Positions 26,948-36,387 of a stretch of 64,000 nt of DNA are shown piece by piece. The notes beneath the pieces are model-generated. The model had not been told where the DNA came from. It was given only the letters and a program-made list of their open reading frames with translations, and did not search any database. Both the position numbers and the translations under genes were made by a program. The stretch's first letter is position 1. Each line of letters opens with the position of its first letter. Source of the DNA: Pasteurella dagmatis (GTDB taxonomy: Bacteria > Pseudomonadota > Gammaproteobacteria > Enterobacterales > Pasteurellaceae); contig NZ_LT906448.1 in the NCBI RefSeq assembly GCF_900186835.1, positions 806,001-870,000 on the forward strand, given 5' to 3'.

Positions 26948-29900
26948 CTAATCAACCTCTGCCATAAGGCTTGTATTGCCACCTGCAGCTGTTGTATTTA
27001 CACTAATTGATTTCTCATAAATAAGCGGAAATACTGATAGAGCTAAAGAAAGATTCTCAACATAAGTTAAAATTTGACCATCCCTTTCGGCATAATTTAT
27101 TTTCTGCTGTGCTGAAATTGGAGATAAGACAACCATTAATCCAACATTATTAAATTGGCTTAATTCGGTAACATACAAATACTCCACCAAACGACTTTGA
27201 TATTTAGCCAATTCTGAATCAGGGCTAACGACTGCTCTAGCTCCCGCAGCGCTAATTGCAATAAGTGCTTTCATTTGTGACAATAAATCACCTTCTCCAA
27301 TTGCAATGTAATTGCGTGGTTCAAAGCGCAAACAGTTGTCCTCACCTGTAATGCCTTTCATATTGAACCTGTGATTAAGCGGTGATTTGTATTCCAATTG
27401 ACGTAGAATTTCCAATAATTCATCTTGCTGATTCTTATCAAAAATTGACCGCACTTTTGTTGCCAATGCAGATAAATTGACAGGTTTACCTAAAATGAGA
27501 TGAGAAAGTTTCCATTCTGAGGTATGCATTAGGCGTTGTAAATAGAATGGGCCACCCGCTTTCGGTCCCGTTCCAGACAAGCCTCGACCACCAAATGGCT
27601 GAACACCTACAACTGCGCCTACCGTATTTCTGTTGACATACAAGTTACCTGCTTTTACTCCTTCTAACCAATTGTTAATGGTTTCATCAATTCTGCTGTG
27701 AATACCACTTGTTAAGCCGAATCCACTTGAGTTAATTTCATCAATGACTTTATGTAAATCTTTTTCTTCGAAACGAATAACGTGTAGAACAGGTCCAAAT
27801 ACTTCTTGTTTTAAGTGATGAATACTATCAATTTCAAATAAAGTTGGTGACACAAAAATACCATTTTTATTTATTTCAGGATCGATAGATACTTGGAATT
27901 TATCCTTCGCAATTTTGCTAATTTCATCAATATGTTGCAATAAACGGGCTTGAGCGGTTCTATCAATCACAGGACCAACATCTGTATTCAAAGACTGTGG
28001 TTTACCTACTTGTAATTCTGCCATAGCACCTTTCAACATCGTTAACATTGATGAAGCAATATCATTTTGTATATATAATACACGTAGCGCAGAACAACGT
28101 TGCCCTGCCGAGTCAAAAGCAGAACTAATTACATCTACCACTACTTGTTCCGCTAAAGCTGAACTATCCACTATCATTGCATTTTGCCCCCCAGTTTCTG
28201 CAATGAGTGGAACTAGTTTCTGTTGTTTTGCAAGATTGCGGTTAATACGTCTTGCCGTATCTGTTGAACCAGTAAAAATAACCCCATCTACACGAGGATC
28301 TGACACTAATTTTTCACCAACTACTTTGCCTGAACCGCATAAGCATTGTAATACGCCCACTGGTAAGCCAGCTTGTTGGAAGAGTTTCACTGCGAAATGA
28401 GCTATTAATGAGGTTTGTTCTGCAGGTTTTGCGATCACCACATTGCCGGTCACTAAGGCAGAAGAAACTTCACCAGTAAAGATTGCTAATGGGAAGTTCC
28501 AAGGGCTAATCGCCACTACAATGCCTCTCGGTTTATTTTCAGTACATAGTTTGCGTGCTTCTTGTGCATAATAACGACAAAAATCCACAGCCTCACGAAC
28601 TTCGGCAATTGCATTATTTAAGGTTTTACCCGCTTCACGCACTGCAAGATCAAATAGCTGTGACATATTTTGTTCCATAAGATCAGCCATTTTCTCTAAA
28701 ATTTTTGACCGCTCTTCGACTGGCGTTGCAGCCCAATTTTCTTTGTGCGCACTAGCTATCTCAAAAGCTCTTTCAACATCTACTTCTGTGGCGTCAAACA
28801 CTTCACCCACAAGCATTGTGGTTTCTGCAGGGTTAAAGACTTGTCGCACTTCGCCTTTAGCTTCCGATTTTTCATCTAACAATGGATAGGCAACATAGTG
28901 CGTGTTTTGTAAGTGAGAAAGTGCGGTCTGTAATTCGGTTAATTTTAATGCATCTGTCAAATCATAGCCTTTTGAGTTTGCTCGTTCTTCACCAAATAAT
29001 TTTTGTGGTAAAGGTGTTTTCGGATGCATTGTGCCTGCTGTTTCTTTCGCTTTCACAACAGGATCAATAATCAACGAATCAACAGGAATAGTGTCATCAA
29101 CAATATGGTTCACAAATGAGCTATTTGCACCATTTTCTAACAAACGGCGGACTAAATAAGCTAAAAGCGTTTTATAAGAGCCAACTGGCGCATAAATACG
29201 GCACTGCACGTTTAAATGATCTTTACCCACCACTTGGTCATATAAGGTTTCACCCATTCCGTGTAAACATTGGAATTCAAAATGCTTACCTTTCGCTAAA
29301 TGGTAAATTGTAGCAAGTGATTGCGCATTATGTGTTGCAAATTGTGGATAAATCACATCTTGTGCACCCAGTAATTTTTTTGCACAAGCGACATAAGAGA
29401 CGTCAGTATGTACTTTTCGTGTAAAGACTGGATATCCCTCTGCGCCATCTGCTTGAGCACGTTTAACTTCACTGTCCCAATAGGCTCCTTTCACTAAGCG
29501 CACCATGATTTTTCGTTGATGTTTACGTGCTTGTTCAATTAAATAGTCAATCGCAAAGAAACAGCGTTTTTGATAAGCCTGAACAACTAAACCCACGCCA
29601 TTGAAGCCTGCTAATTCTGGTTCAGTTAACAAACGGTCAACTAGATCAAATGAAGTTTCCAGTCTATCAGCTTCTTCTGCATCAATATTTAAACCAATGT
29701 CATATTGTTTTGCTAATAAAAAAAGATATTTTACTTTTGGATAAAGTTCATCAATCACGCGTTGATGTTGTGATAAGCTATAACGTGGGTGAATGGCTGA
29801 TAATTTAATCGATACTCCAGAGGAATTATAAACGCCTTGTCCTTTAGCGCTTTTACCTACAACGTGAATCGAATTAATATAATCTTGATAGTATCGATCT

Positions 29901-30544
29901 GCATCTTCTTCTGTTAAAGCCGCCTCGCCTAACATATCGTAGCTATAACGGAATCCTTGTTGGAAACGTTTTTCACCATTTTTGATTGCATCTTCAATAG
30001 TTTCACCAGTCACAAATTGTTTACCTAATAAACGCATTGCGACCTCTACTCCTTTACGAATTAAAGGTTCTCCACCTTTAGCGATCAATTTAGTTAAACT
30101 CGATGACAATTGTTTTTCGCTATGAGTTGAAACCAGCTTACCTGTGAGTAATAACCCCCAAGCGGCTGCATTTACAAACATGGATGGGCTTTGCCCAATA
30201 TGTGCACGCCAGTTACCTTTTGAAATTTTGTCACGAATTAATTTATCTGCCGTCGCTTTGTCTGGAATACGCAATAATGCCTCTGCTAAGCACATTAACG
30301 CCACACCCTCTTCACTTGATAAAGAAAACTCATGCATTAATGCATCTACACCACTGGCGTTTTTACGTGAGCTACGTACATTTTCAACAAGTTTACGAGC
30401 AAGTTGTTGGATTTGAGATTGAAGATGGGAATCTATTTCTGCGAAGGAAAACAAATGTTCCATTAATGTGGGTTCATCAATACGATAATTTTTACTTAGT
30501 TGTTCTCGCACAGAAACTAATTTAGGTAATAATTGATAACTCAT
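26948..30544 (-). CDS. putA: Bifunctional proline dehydrogenase / P5C dehydrogenase
   Basis: PutA oxidises proline to glutamate in two coupled steps at the inner face of the membrane. The 1198 residues contain the FAD-dependent PRODH barrel (about 130-480, e.g. MVRLVKGAYWDSEVKRAQ), the aldehyde dehydrogenase domain (about 560-1030, with the AETGGQNAMIVD glutamate and the DSAGQRCSALRV nucleophile Cys) and a C-terminal domain. It begins directly with the arm domain and lacks the ribbon-helix-helix DNA-binding domain of the 1320-residue E. coli enzyme. It should thus be a non-regulatory, type-B-like PutA. It follows putP on the same strand. Confidence 0.95.
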   Translation of the reverse strand: MSYQLLPKLVSVREQLSKNYRIDEPTLMEHLFSFAEIDSHLQSQIQQLARKLVENVRSSRKNASGVDALMHEFSLSSEEGVALMCLAEALLRIPDKATADKLIRDKISKGNWRAHIGQSPSMFVNAAAWGLLLTGKLVSTHSEKQLSSSLTKLIAKGGEPLIRKGVEVAMRLLGKQFVTGETIEDAIKNGEKRFQQGFRYSYDMLGEAALTEEDADRYYQDYINSIHVVGKSAKGQGVYNSSGVSIKLSAIHPRYSLSQHQRVIDELYPKVKYLFLLAKQYDIGLNIDAEEADRLETSFDLVDRLLTEPELAGFNGVGLVVQAYQKRCFFAIDYLIEQARKHQRKIMVRLVKGAYWDSEVKRAQADGAEGYPVFTRKVHTDVSYVACAKKLLGAQDVIYPQFATHNAQSLATIYHLAKGKHFEFQCLHGMGETLYDQVVGKDHLNVQCRIYAPVGSYKTLLAYLVRRLLENGANSSFVNHIVDDTIPVDSLIIDPVVKAKETAGTMHPKTPLPQKLFGEERANSKGYDLTDALKLTELQTALSHLQNTHYVAYPLLDEKSEAKGEVRQVFNPAETTMLVGEVFDATEVDVERAFEIASAHKENWAATPVEERSKILEKMADLMEQNMSQLFDLAVREAGKTLNNAIAEVREAVDFCRYYAQEARKLCTENKPRGIVVAISPWNFPLAIFTGEVSSALVTGNVVIAKPAEQTSLIAHFAVKLFQQAGLPVGVLQCLCGSGKVVGEKLVSDPRVDGVIFTGSTDTARRINRNLAKQQKLVPLIAETGGQNAMIVDSSALAEQVVVDVISSAFDSAGQRCSALRVLYIQNDIASSMLTMLKGAMAELQVGKPQSLNTDVGPVIDRTAQARLLQHIDEISKIAKDKFQVSIDPEINKNGIFVSPTLFEIDSIHHLKQEVFGPVLHVIRFEEKDLHKVIDEINSSGFGLTSGIHSRIDETINNWLEGVKAGNLYVNRNTVGAVVGVQPFGGRGLSGTGPKAGGPFYLQRLMHTSEWKLSHLILGKPVNLSALATKVRSIFDKNQQDELLEILRQLEYKSPLNHRFNMKGITGEDNCLRFEPRNYIAIGEGDLLSQMKALIAISAAGARAVVSPDSELAKYQSRLVEYLYVTELSQFNNVGLMVVLSPISAQQKINYAERDGQILTYVENLSLALSVFPLIYEKSISVNTTAAGGNTSLMAEVD
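27448..27456 (-). repeat. DNA uptake sequence core in putA
   Basis: ACCGCACTT in the part of putA that codes for the C-terminal domain. Confidence 0.85.
28919..28927 (+). repeat. DNA uptake sequence core in putA
   Basis: AAGTGCGGT in the linker between the PRODH and aldehyde dehydrogenase coding regions. Confidence 0.85.
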
Positions 30545-30579
30545 AATTTTGTCTCACAAACTAACGTTAATCGTAGAAA

Positions 30580-30598
30580 AGCGGTGTAAAACACCGCT
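30580..30598 (-). terminator. Hairpin between putP and putA
   Basis: AGCGGTGT pairs with ACACCGCT around TTT and is followed on the minus strand by TTTCT. It follows the putP stop within six bases and precedes putA, so it may be a partial terminator or mRNA-stabilising hairpin setting the putP:putA ratio. Confidence 0.65.
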
Positions 30599-30603
30599 CT
30601 CAA

Positions 30604-32103
30604 TTATTTCTGAGCTAGATAAGCTTCAGCTGCTTGCTCAAAATTCGATACCACATTTTTTGTCGGAGCAGGAGTGATTAGAGAAACAACCACAATCGCC
30701 ACACAAGCTAAAATAAAGCCTGGGATCATTTCATAAATGCCACTGTTTGGCACAACATCATTCCAAAATACTACAACCAGTGCACCTGTTAACATACCAG
30801 CTAATGCACCTGCTGTATTCATCCGTTTCCAGAATAATGACAAGATAACTACGGGACCAAAAGCACAACCGAAACCAGCCCAAGCGTAAGAAACTAAACC
30901 TAATACTTTACTTTTCGGGTCTTGTGCTAAATAAATTGCAATTACAGCAACAACTAATACCATTAAGCGACCCAACCAAACTAATTCTTTTTGGGACGCA
31001 TTTGGGCGAATCATACCTTTATAAAAGTCTTCTGTAATCGCACTTGAACAAATCAATAATTGGCAACTTAATGTACTCATTACTGCAGCTAAAATCGCAG
31101 AAAGTAAAATACCCGCAATCCAAGGGTTAAATAGTAACTTAGCCAACTCAATAAAGACCTGTTCATTATTCGCATTCACTATTCCTGCAACTTGTGGGTT
31201 AGAGAAGAAATAAGCTTGGCCAAAGAAACCAATACCTACCGCACCGAATAAGCAGATAATCATCCACATAATACTAATACGGCGTGCATTTACTAAAGAA
31301 TGCGCATCTTTCGCACTCATAAAGCGTGCTAAAATGTGTGGCTGACCAAAATAACCTAATCCCCAAGCAGATAAACTTAATAAACCAATAAAGCTGGTTC
31401 CAGTGAATAAGTCAGTAAAATCACGTCCTGCGGCTTCGCTTGCTTGCATTAATACGCTATGCGTAGCTTCAAACCCACCAAGGTGAATTAATACGAAAAT
31501 TGGTGTTAAGAATAATGCAAAGACCATTAGTGTTGCTTGAACAGTATCAGTCCAACTCACCGCTAAAAAACCACCAATGAAAGTATAAGCAATTGTGGCT
31601 AATGCACCATACCAAAGTGCAGTTTGGTAAGGCACTTCAAACAAGTTTTCAAATAAACGAGCACCTGCAACAACACCTGAAGCACAATAAATCGCAAAGA
31701 AAAAGAGAATAATTGTTGCTGAAATAATTTTTAAAATTTTGGAACTATCATTAAAACGATGGTGAAAATACTCAGGAAGTGTAAGTGAGTTTTGGTTAAA
31801 TTCAGTATAAACACGTAATCGACCCGCAACAAATAACCAGTTTAAATAAGCTCCAATGGTCAAACCAATTGCAATCCATCCCTCTACAAGTCCTGCGGCA
31901 TAAACAGCACCGGGTAATCCCATTAATAGCCAACCTGACATATCTGATGCACCAGCGGATAAACCTGTTACAAAACTGCCTAAACGACGACCTCCGAGAA
32001 TATAATCAGACAAGTTTTGTGTATAACGATATGCAATAAAGCCAATAAGTAACATACCAATGATATAAATAGTAAACGTCATTATTGTTGGATTTCCAAA
32101 CAT
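30604..32103 (-). CDS. putP: Sodium/proline symporter
   Basis: A 499-residue member of the sodium:solute symporter (SSS) family with about 13 transmembrane helices. Characteristic blocks are LGGRRLGSFVTGLSAGASDM near the N-terminus and GLGYFGQPHILARFMSA in the middle, both typical of PutP. It takes up proline with Na+. The ATG at 32103 follows CAGGAG; the earlier TTG-initiated extension is unlikely. It lies upstream of putA in the same direction, so import and oxidation of proline are probably co-regulated. Confidence 0.95.
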   Translation of the reverse strand: MFGNPTIMTFTIYIIGMLLIGFIAYRYTQNLSDYILGGRRLGSFVTGLSAGASDMSGWLLMGLPGAVYAAGLVEGWIAIGLTIGAYLNWLFVAGRLRVYTEFNQNSLTLPEYFHHRFNDSSKILKIISATIILFFFAIYCASGVVAGARLFENLFEVPYQTALWYGALATIAYTFIGGFLAVSWTDTVQATLMVFALFLTPIFVLIHLGGFEATHSVLMQASEAAGRDFTDLFTGTSFIGLLSLSAWGLGYFGQPHILARFMSAKDAHSLVNARRISIMWMIICLFGAVGIGFFGQAYFFSNPQVAGIVNANNEQVFIELAKLLFNPWIAGILLSAILAAVMSTLSCQLLICSSAITEDFYKGMIRPNASQKELVWLGRLMVLVVAVIAIYLAQDPKSKVLGLVSYAWAGFGCAFGPVVILSLFWKRMNTAGALAGMLTGALVVVFWNDVVPNSGIYEMIPGFILACVAIVVVSLITPAPTKNVVSNFEQAAEAYLAQK

Positions 32104-32190
32104 ACAAGTTCTCCTGATGAATAGAGAAAGATAAAAGGCAGAATAAAAATCACACAATATTAACAATTTTACAACAGTGTTTTTTCAAAT

Positions 32191-32211
32191 TTACAACCTA
32201 GATCACACTTG
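32191..32211. promoter_or_regulatory. Possible CRP half-site between putP and the kinase-like gene
   Basis: CCTAGATCACACTT matches the right half of the CRP consensus (CTAGATCACATTT), but the left half TTACAA is poor. Cyclic AMP control of proline use is common. This site is only a candidate. Confidence 0.25.
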
Positions 32212-32362
32212 AAACCGTTTACACAACGTAGATATAAAAAATATTCCTTCTTATTCTTAGTATTTTTCATTGTGATTTAAAAATTTTTTGACTTCAATCA
32301 CAGTATTTTTTTAACAATCTTTTAGACTATAAAAACAACCGTTATCAATCGTCGGAGGCGCT

Positions 32363-33229
32363 ATGTGGAAACATATTTCTCAAGTACTAGCAGATCAATT
32401 CGGTGCTTATTACTTTATTAAACATAAAGAACAAATTCATACGGGTGAAATGCACAACGCTTGGATTATTGATGATGGCATCCAACCAGTTTTTGTGAAA
32501 ATGAATGATAAAAAATTTAGATCAATGTTCCGAGCTGAAGCTGATCAGCTCGCCTTATTAGCAAAAACCAATACTATTAAAGTGCCTACTGTATATGGCG
32601 TAGGTTGTTCTATTTCAGAAAGCTTTTTATTACTTGAAGCACTCGAAATGGATAAAAGCAACTATACTAAATATATGGCAGAATTTGGTCATAAATTAGC
32701 ATTACTCCATCAGATTAAAGGTTCTGAAAATTATGGATTCGATTTTGATACTTGGCTCGGCCCTGAATATCAACCTAATGAATGGAAAACTAATTGGGCA
32801 ACCTTCTTCAGTGAACAGCGTATCGGCTGGCAGTTGCAGTTATGTAAAGAAAAAGAGCTCGATTTTGGTGATATCGATTTAATCGTAAATAAAGTTGCTA
32901 GTTTATTAGCTAAACATAAACCAGCACCTTCTCTCTTACACGGTAACTTATGGATCGAGAACTGCGCAACTGTAAAAGGTGAAATTGTGACTTATGATCC
33001 GGCTTGCTATTGGGGAGATAGAGAATGCGATTTAGCTTTCACAGAATTATTTGAACCATTTCCAAAAGAATTCTATGAAAATTATGACCGCACTTATCCA
33101 ATTGATGAGGCGTATCTTGATAGAAAACCAGTTTATCAGCTTTATTATTTACTTAACTTTAGCCACCGCTTCCATAAACATTATGTAGCACTAACAAAAA
33201 CCTATATTGAGAAAATATTGTCACTATAA
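32363..33229 (+). CDS. Fructosamine kinase family protein with HGN in place of HGD
   Basis: A 288-residue protein of the fructosamine/ketosamine-3-kinase family, related to E. coli YniA. Members phosphorylate glycated protein or sugar amines. The N-terminal lobe has VFVKMNDKKF with the expected Lys, and the C-lobe has TYDPACYWGDRECDLAFTEL with the Mg-binding Asp. The catalytic loop reads LLHGNLWIENC: residue 195 is Asn (codon AAC, 32945-32947) where the family has the catalytic Asp of HGDLW. It may be inactive or altered. CGGAGG precedes the start. It is divergent from putP. Confidence 0.88.
   Translation: MWKHISQVLADQFGAYYFIKHKEQIHTGEMHNAWIIDDGIQPVFVKMNDKKFRSMFRAEADQLALLAKTNTIKVPTVYGVGCSISESFLLLEALEMDKSNYTKYMAEFGHKLALLHQIKGSENYGFDFDTWLGPEYQPNEWKTNWATFFSEQRIGWQLQLCKEKELDFGDIDLIVNKVASLLAKHKPAPSLLHGNLWIENCATVKGEIVTYDPACYWGDRECDLAFTELFEPFPKEFYENYDRTYPIDEAYLDRKPVYQLYYLLNFSHRFHKHYVALTKTYIEKILSL
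33087..33095 (-). repeat. DNA uptake sequence core in the kinase-like gene
   Basis: ACCGCACTT near the 3' end of the fructosamine-kinase-like gene. Confidence 0.85.
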
Positions 33230-33249
33230 CAAACATTAAATTAAAAAAG

Positions 33250-33278
33250 AAAGGGGCTTACAGTTAAGCCCCTTTTAT
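33250..33278. terminator. Bidirectional intrinsic terminator
   Basis: AAAGGGGCTTA pairs with TAAGCCCCTTT, flanked by A and T runs, between two convergent genes. Confidence 0.9.
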
Positions 33279-33297
33279 ATTAGATTATTTCACTAAA

Positions 33298-34125
33298 TTA
33301 TTTTTGATATAATGGTGCTGGACCTGTTTTACCTGCACCACCGTTTGTACCTGTATCAAGTTGTTTTAATACAGTGCCTGATGCCGTAATTTCTACGCGA
33401 CGGTTAGGACGTAAACAGTCTTTTAATTGTTTACCGAATGGGTATTCTTCACAAGCTTTAACTTGCTGAGCCTTACCATAACCTACAGCATTAATATTTG
33501 CATTCACACCTTGTTCGATTAAACGTGCTTTAACACGGTTCGCACGACGTTGAGAAAGATCTAAGTTGTATGCTGCTGAACCTAAGCGGTCTGTGAAACC
33601 AGCAACTTTTACTTCTTTTGCTCCAGATGATTTTAATTGAGTTGCTACACTATCAACAACCTCTTTACCTTTTGCTGTTAAGGCATCTTTATCGAAATCA
33701 AATAAGAAGTCACCACTTAAGCTGAATGACGAGTTACCATTACAACCATTTGGATACCAAAAGAAGTTTTGTGCGTTCATATTTTTATCAAATAAAACTT
33801 TGTATTGACAAATTTTATGTATGCCATTTTCACGGTAGTTAAATGCGTAATCCCATTCACGGACACCATATAAACCTTCAGAGAAGTGTGGACGGCCTAA
33901 TAGATTATAAAGTTGGTCTTTGTTCATACCACGTTCAACCATACGAACATTATCCCAGTTTGGCCAAGAACCAAATTCGCTTCCGCTATGGTTGAATACT
34001 GCCTCATCAATTTTAGGCCAAACTAAATTATCCGATGTACCTTCATCTGTAACTTTACTTAAATTTCCACAAGCTACTAATGTAGTTGCAGCAACTGCTG
34101 TTAATAATAAACGTGATAATTTCAT
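33298..34125 (-). CDS. Outer-membrane lipoprotein with BamE-like and OmpA-like domains
   Basis: A 275-residue lipoprotein with lipobox LVAC (Cys19, followed by Gly-Asn, so outer-membrane sorting is expected). Residues about 60-115 (MVERGMNKDQLYNLLGRPHF, REWDYAFNY) resemble the BamE/SmpA fold. Residues about 135-250 form an OmpA C-terminal peptidoglycan-binding domain, with LFDFDKDALT, VAGFTDRLGSAAYNLDLSQR and the terminal RPNRRVEI. It should tether the outer membrane to the cell wall. It is monocistronic. The combination of the two domains is read from sequence; the partner of the BamE-like part is unknown. Confidence 0.85.
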   Translation of the reverse strand: MKLSRLLLTAVAATTLVACGNLSKVTDEGTSDNLVWPKIDEAVFNHSGSEFGSWPNWDNVRMVERGMNKDQLYNLLGRPHFSEGLYGVREWDYAFNYRENGIHKICQYKVLFDKNMNAQNFFWYPNGCNGNSSFSLSGDFLFDFDKDALTAKGKEVVDSVATQLKSSGAKEVKVAGFTDRLGSAAYNLDLSQRRANRVKARLIEQGVNANINAVGYGKAQQVKACEEYPFGKQLKDCLRPNRRVEITASGTVLKQLDTGTNGGAGKTGPAPLYQK

Positions 34126-34373
34126 ATGTTTTACCTTCGTTACCTTTGTTGTTAAAATTTGTTATTCCAAAGAATCGCAAGCTATACTTTAAAAGATTAT
34201 TATCGTCTTATTTTTTATACTTACTTTAATAAACTACAAAGTAAGCAACCTCAAAACTCTTTTAAAATTAGAAGTTATATAGTAAAGGCGATTGAATATA
34301 AAGTAAATCACTAAATTCCTGCTTTTACCAAATTACCCCTAGGTTTTAGTCAAGTTATGTAAAGATAATTCAA
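34126..34373. other. AT-rich intergenic region upstream of the OmpA-type lipoprotein gene
   Basis: About 250 bases between two minus-strand genes. An 8-bp inverted repeat (CTTACTTT with AAAGTAAG, 34220-34245) is the only structure seen. No terminator with a T-run follows sohB. Confidence 0.4.
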
Positions 34374-35429
34374 TCAGAGTAACTGTCTGTTATTTCGACT
34401 TAACCAGCGCAATAATACACCATCTACACTTTCTTCTGCTTGCATACCAATTTTTTGAATAAGAGATTTTTTAGTTTGATATTTGAGTGATACCACTTTC
34501 TTCGTCTTAATCGCATCAAGGATAAGATCATCACTTGTCGCAATTTCATCTACTAAATTAAGTTCTAATGCTTGTTGACCAAACCAATGTTCACCCGTAG
34601 CTATTTTATTAACATCTAAGTGCGGTCGATTTTGTGCTACGAATTGTTTAAATAAATCGTGAGTTTCTTCCAATTCTTGTTGGAATTTTTGTTTGCCTTT
34701 TTCTGTATTTTCACCTAATAATGTCACTGTACGTTTATATTCGCCAGCTGTCATCACATCTACATCCACATCATGTTTTTTCAATAGACGGTGAATATTT
34801 GGAATTTGAGCTACTACACCTACAGATCCTAAAATAGCAAACGGCGCGGCCACAATTTTATCAGCCACACAGGCCATCATATAACCACCACTTGCAGCCA
34901 CCTTATCTACTGCAATAGTTAATTTAATATTATGTTTTTTCAAACGTGCTAATTGAGAGGCTGCTAATCCATATCCATGTACCACTCCTCCAGGACTTTC
35001 TAAACGTAACAACACTTCATCTTCTGGTTGTGCCACACCAATAATCGCACTAATTTCTTCACGAAGTGCTGTCGTTTCTGATGCAGAAATATCGCCTTTA
35101 AAATTTAAAACATATAAATGAGGTTTACGCTCATTAATGAACTCCCCTCTTTTACGTTTTTCTTTTTCAACTTTTATCTTTTCTTTTTCGGCTTTTTTCT
35201 CTGCCTTTTCAACATCTTTTAAATCGTCTTCGCTTAGATGAAAATTACGTAATTTTTGTGTATTGTCTTCATATTCTGTAGACAAATCCGTAATACTCAA
35301 TTCACCTGATGTTTTTTTCTTATGTTGTTTTAAAGTAAAAATCATCAATATAATACCCAATATAACTAATAAAATAGTTAGTATTTCTAAAATAAAAATG
35401 CCATAACCAACCGCAATTTCAGACCACAT
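34374..35429 (-). CDS. sohB: SohB, inner-membrane peptidase of the S49 family
   Basis: A 351-residue signal-peptide-peptidase-like serine protease with one N-terminal membrane helix (about 10-32), a charged Lys/Glu-rich linker (about 60-95) and the S49 catalytic domain. The nucleophile lies in KVAASGGYMMACVA and the general-base Lys in AGEYKRTVTLLG, forming the Ser-Lys dyad. SohB is thought to degrade signal peptides or periplasmic proteins. AGAGGG stands before the ATG at 35429, so the TTG-started extension is rejected. An uptake core lies inside at 34618-34626. Confidence 0.93.
   Translation of the reverse strand: MWSEIAVGYGIFILEILTILLVILGIILMIFTLKQHKKKTSGELSITDLSTEYEDNTQKLRNFHLSEDDLKDVEKAEKKAEKEKIKVEKEKRKRGEFINERKPHLYVLNFKGDISASETTALREEISAIIGVAQPEDEVLLRLESPGGVVHGYGLAASQLARLKKHNIKLTIAVDKVAASGGYMMACVADKIVAAPFAILGSVGVVAQIPNIHRLLKKHDVDVDVMTAGEYKRTVTLLGENTEKGKQKFQQELEETHDLFKQFVAQNRPHLDVNKIATGEHWFGQQALELNLVDEIATSDDLILDAIKTKKVVSLKYQTKKSLIQKIGMQAEESVDGVLLRWLSRNNRQLL
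34618..34626 (+). repeat. DNA uptake sequence core in sohB
   Basis: AAGTGCGGTCGATTTT, core plus T-rich tail, antisense to sohB. Confidence 0.85.
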
Positions 35430-35615
35430 AATATTCCCTCTACAGAGTAGCAATAAGCTTGTTATAATAATGCATTTACTTTAAAGTTAAAGTGCAATTT
35501 AAGACTTATTTTTTACTTTAAGTTGATAATTTTTTTCCAATTATACTATTGATTATGAAATAATAAAATTTATAATAACTCCGACTCCACAACAACATAG
35601 CAAAAGGATTTTTCA

Positions 35616-36206
35616 ATGCAAAATATTTTAGTTTTAAAATCAAGTATTTTAGATACAAACTCACAAAGTAATCTCTTATCTAATTATTTAACTTCTAAAT
35701 TATCTAATAAAAACATTGTTGAGCGTGATCTAGCTACTAATGTTCTACCTCATTTTGATAGCGTGACAGCTAACGCATTACGAGGCGAAGCAAAAAATGA
35801 AGAAGAGAAAGCACTATTAGCACTATCTGATACATTAGTAGAGGAATTAAAAAATAGTGATTTAGTAGTGATTAATGCACCAATGTATAACTTTAACATT
35901 CCAACACAATTGAAAAGTTATTTTGACTTCATTGCTCGCCCTCGCGTAACATTCCAATATACAGAGAATGGTCCTGAAGGTTTAATTAAAGGTAAAAAAG
36001 CACTTGTTATCTTAACCTCAGGTGGTATTCACCAGGGTTCAGCAACAGATCTAGTTGCAGCTTATATGAAAATCATGTTAGGTTTCATTGGTATTACAGA
36101 TGTTGAATTTGTTTATGCTGAAGGTTTAGGAATGGGTGGCGATGCTGTTGAAAAAGCACAAACTCAGGCAAAAGCACAAATCGACCAATTTTTAACACGT
36201 TGTTAA
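35616..36206 (+). CDS. azoR: FMN-dependent NADH:quinone/azo oxidoreductase
   Basis: A 196-residue flavodoxin-fold enzyme of the AzoR (AcpD) family that reduces quinones and azo compounds with NADH. Typical features are the phosphate loop near [32 protein letters not shown] (residues about 92-111, the FMN ring site) and [14 protein letters not shown] precedes the start. It is monocistronic, divergent from sohB and followed by a strong terminator. Confidence 0.93.
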   Translation: MQNILVLKSSILDTNSQSNLLSNYLTSKLSNKNIVERDLATNVLPHFDSVTANALRGEAKNEEEKALLALSDTLVEELKNSDLVVINAPMYNFNIPTQLKSYFDFIARPRVTFQYTENGPEGLIKGKKALVILTSGGIHQGSATDLVAAYMKIMLGFIGITDVEFVYAEGLGMGGDAVEKAQTQAKAQIDQFLTRC

Positions 36207-36223
36207 TTCACTTCTAAAGAATT

Positions 36224-36265
36224 AAAGGATAAAGGACAATTTCTAATGACCTTTATCCTTTTTTA
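36224..36265 (+). terminator. azoR terminator
   Basis: AAAGGATAAAGG pairs with CCTTTATCCTTT around 14 bases, followed by a T-run. Confidence 0.85.
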
Positions 36266-36319
36266 TTGCTCCCAATTCAAATAATTAATTCTCTTATCTC
36301 TCATTTTTGAATCTTTTTC

Positions 36320-36353
36320 TTGACTTGATTAAAATGAACTAGTTTAATAGTTC
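36320..36353 (+). promoter_or_regulatory. trpEG promoter with TrpR operator
   Basis: TTGACT (36320-36325), 17 bases, then TTTAAT (36343-36348). The palindromic GAACTAGTTTAATAGTTC (36336-36353) overlaps the -10 box and resembles the E. coli trp operator GAACTAGTTAACTAGTAC. Transcription should start about 33 bases before trpE, too short for an attenuator. Confidence 0.85.
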
Positions 36354-36387
36354 ATGTTTTAATTTATATGTATGAGAAGTAAAATTT

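Noticed and set aside
36354..36387. trpE attenuator with leader peptide
   Set aside because: Only about 33 bases separate the inferred transcription start from trpE; there is no leader frame with Trp codons.
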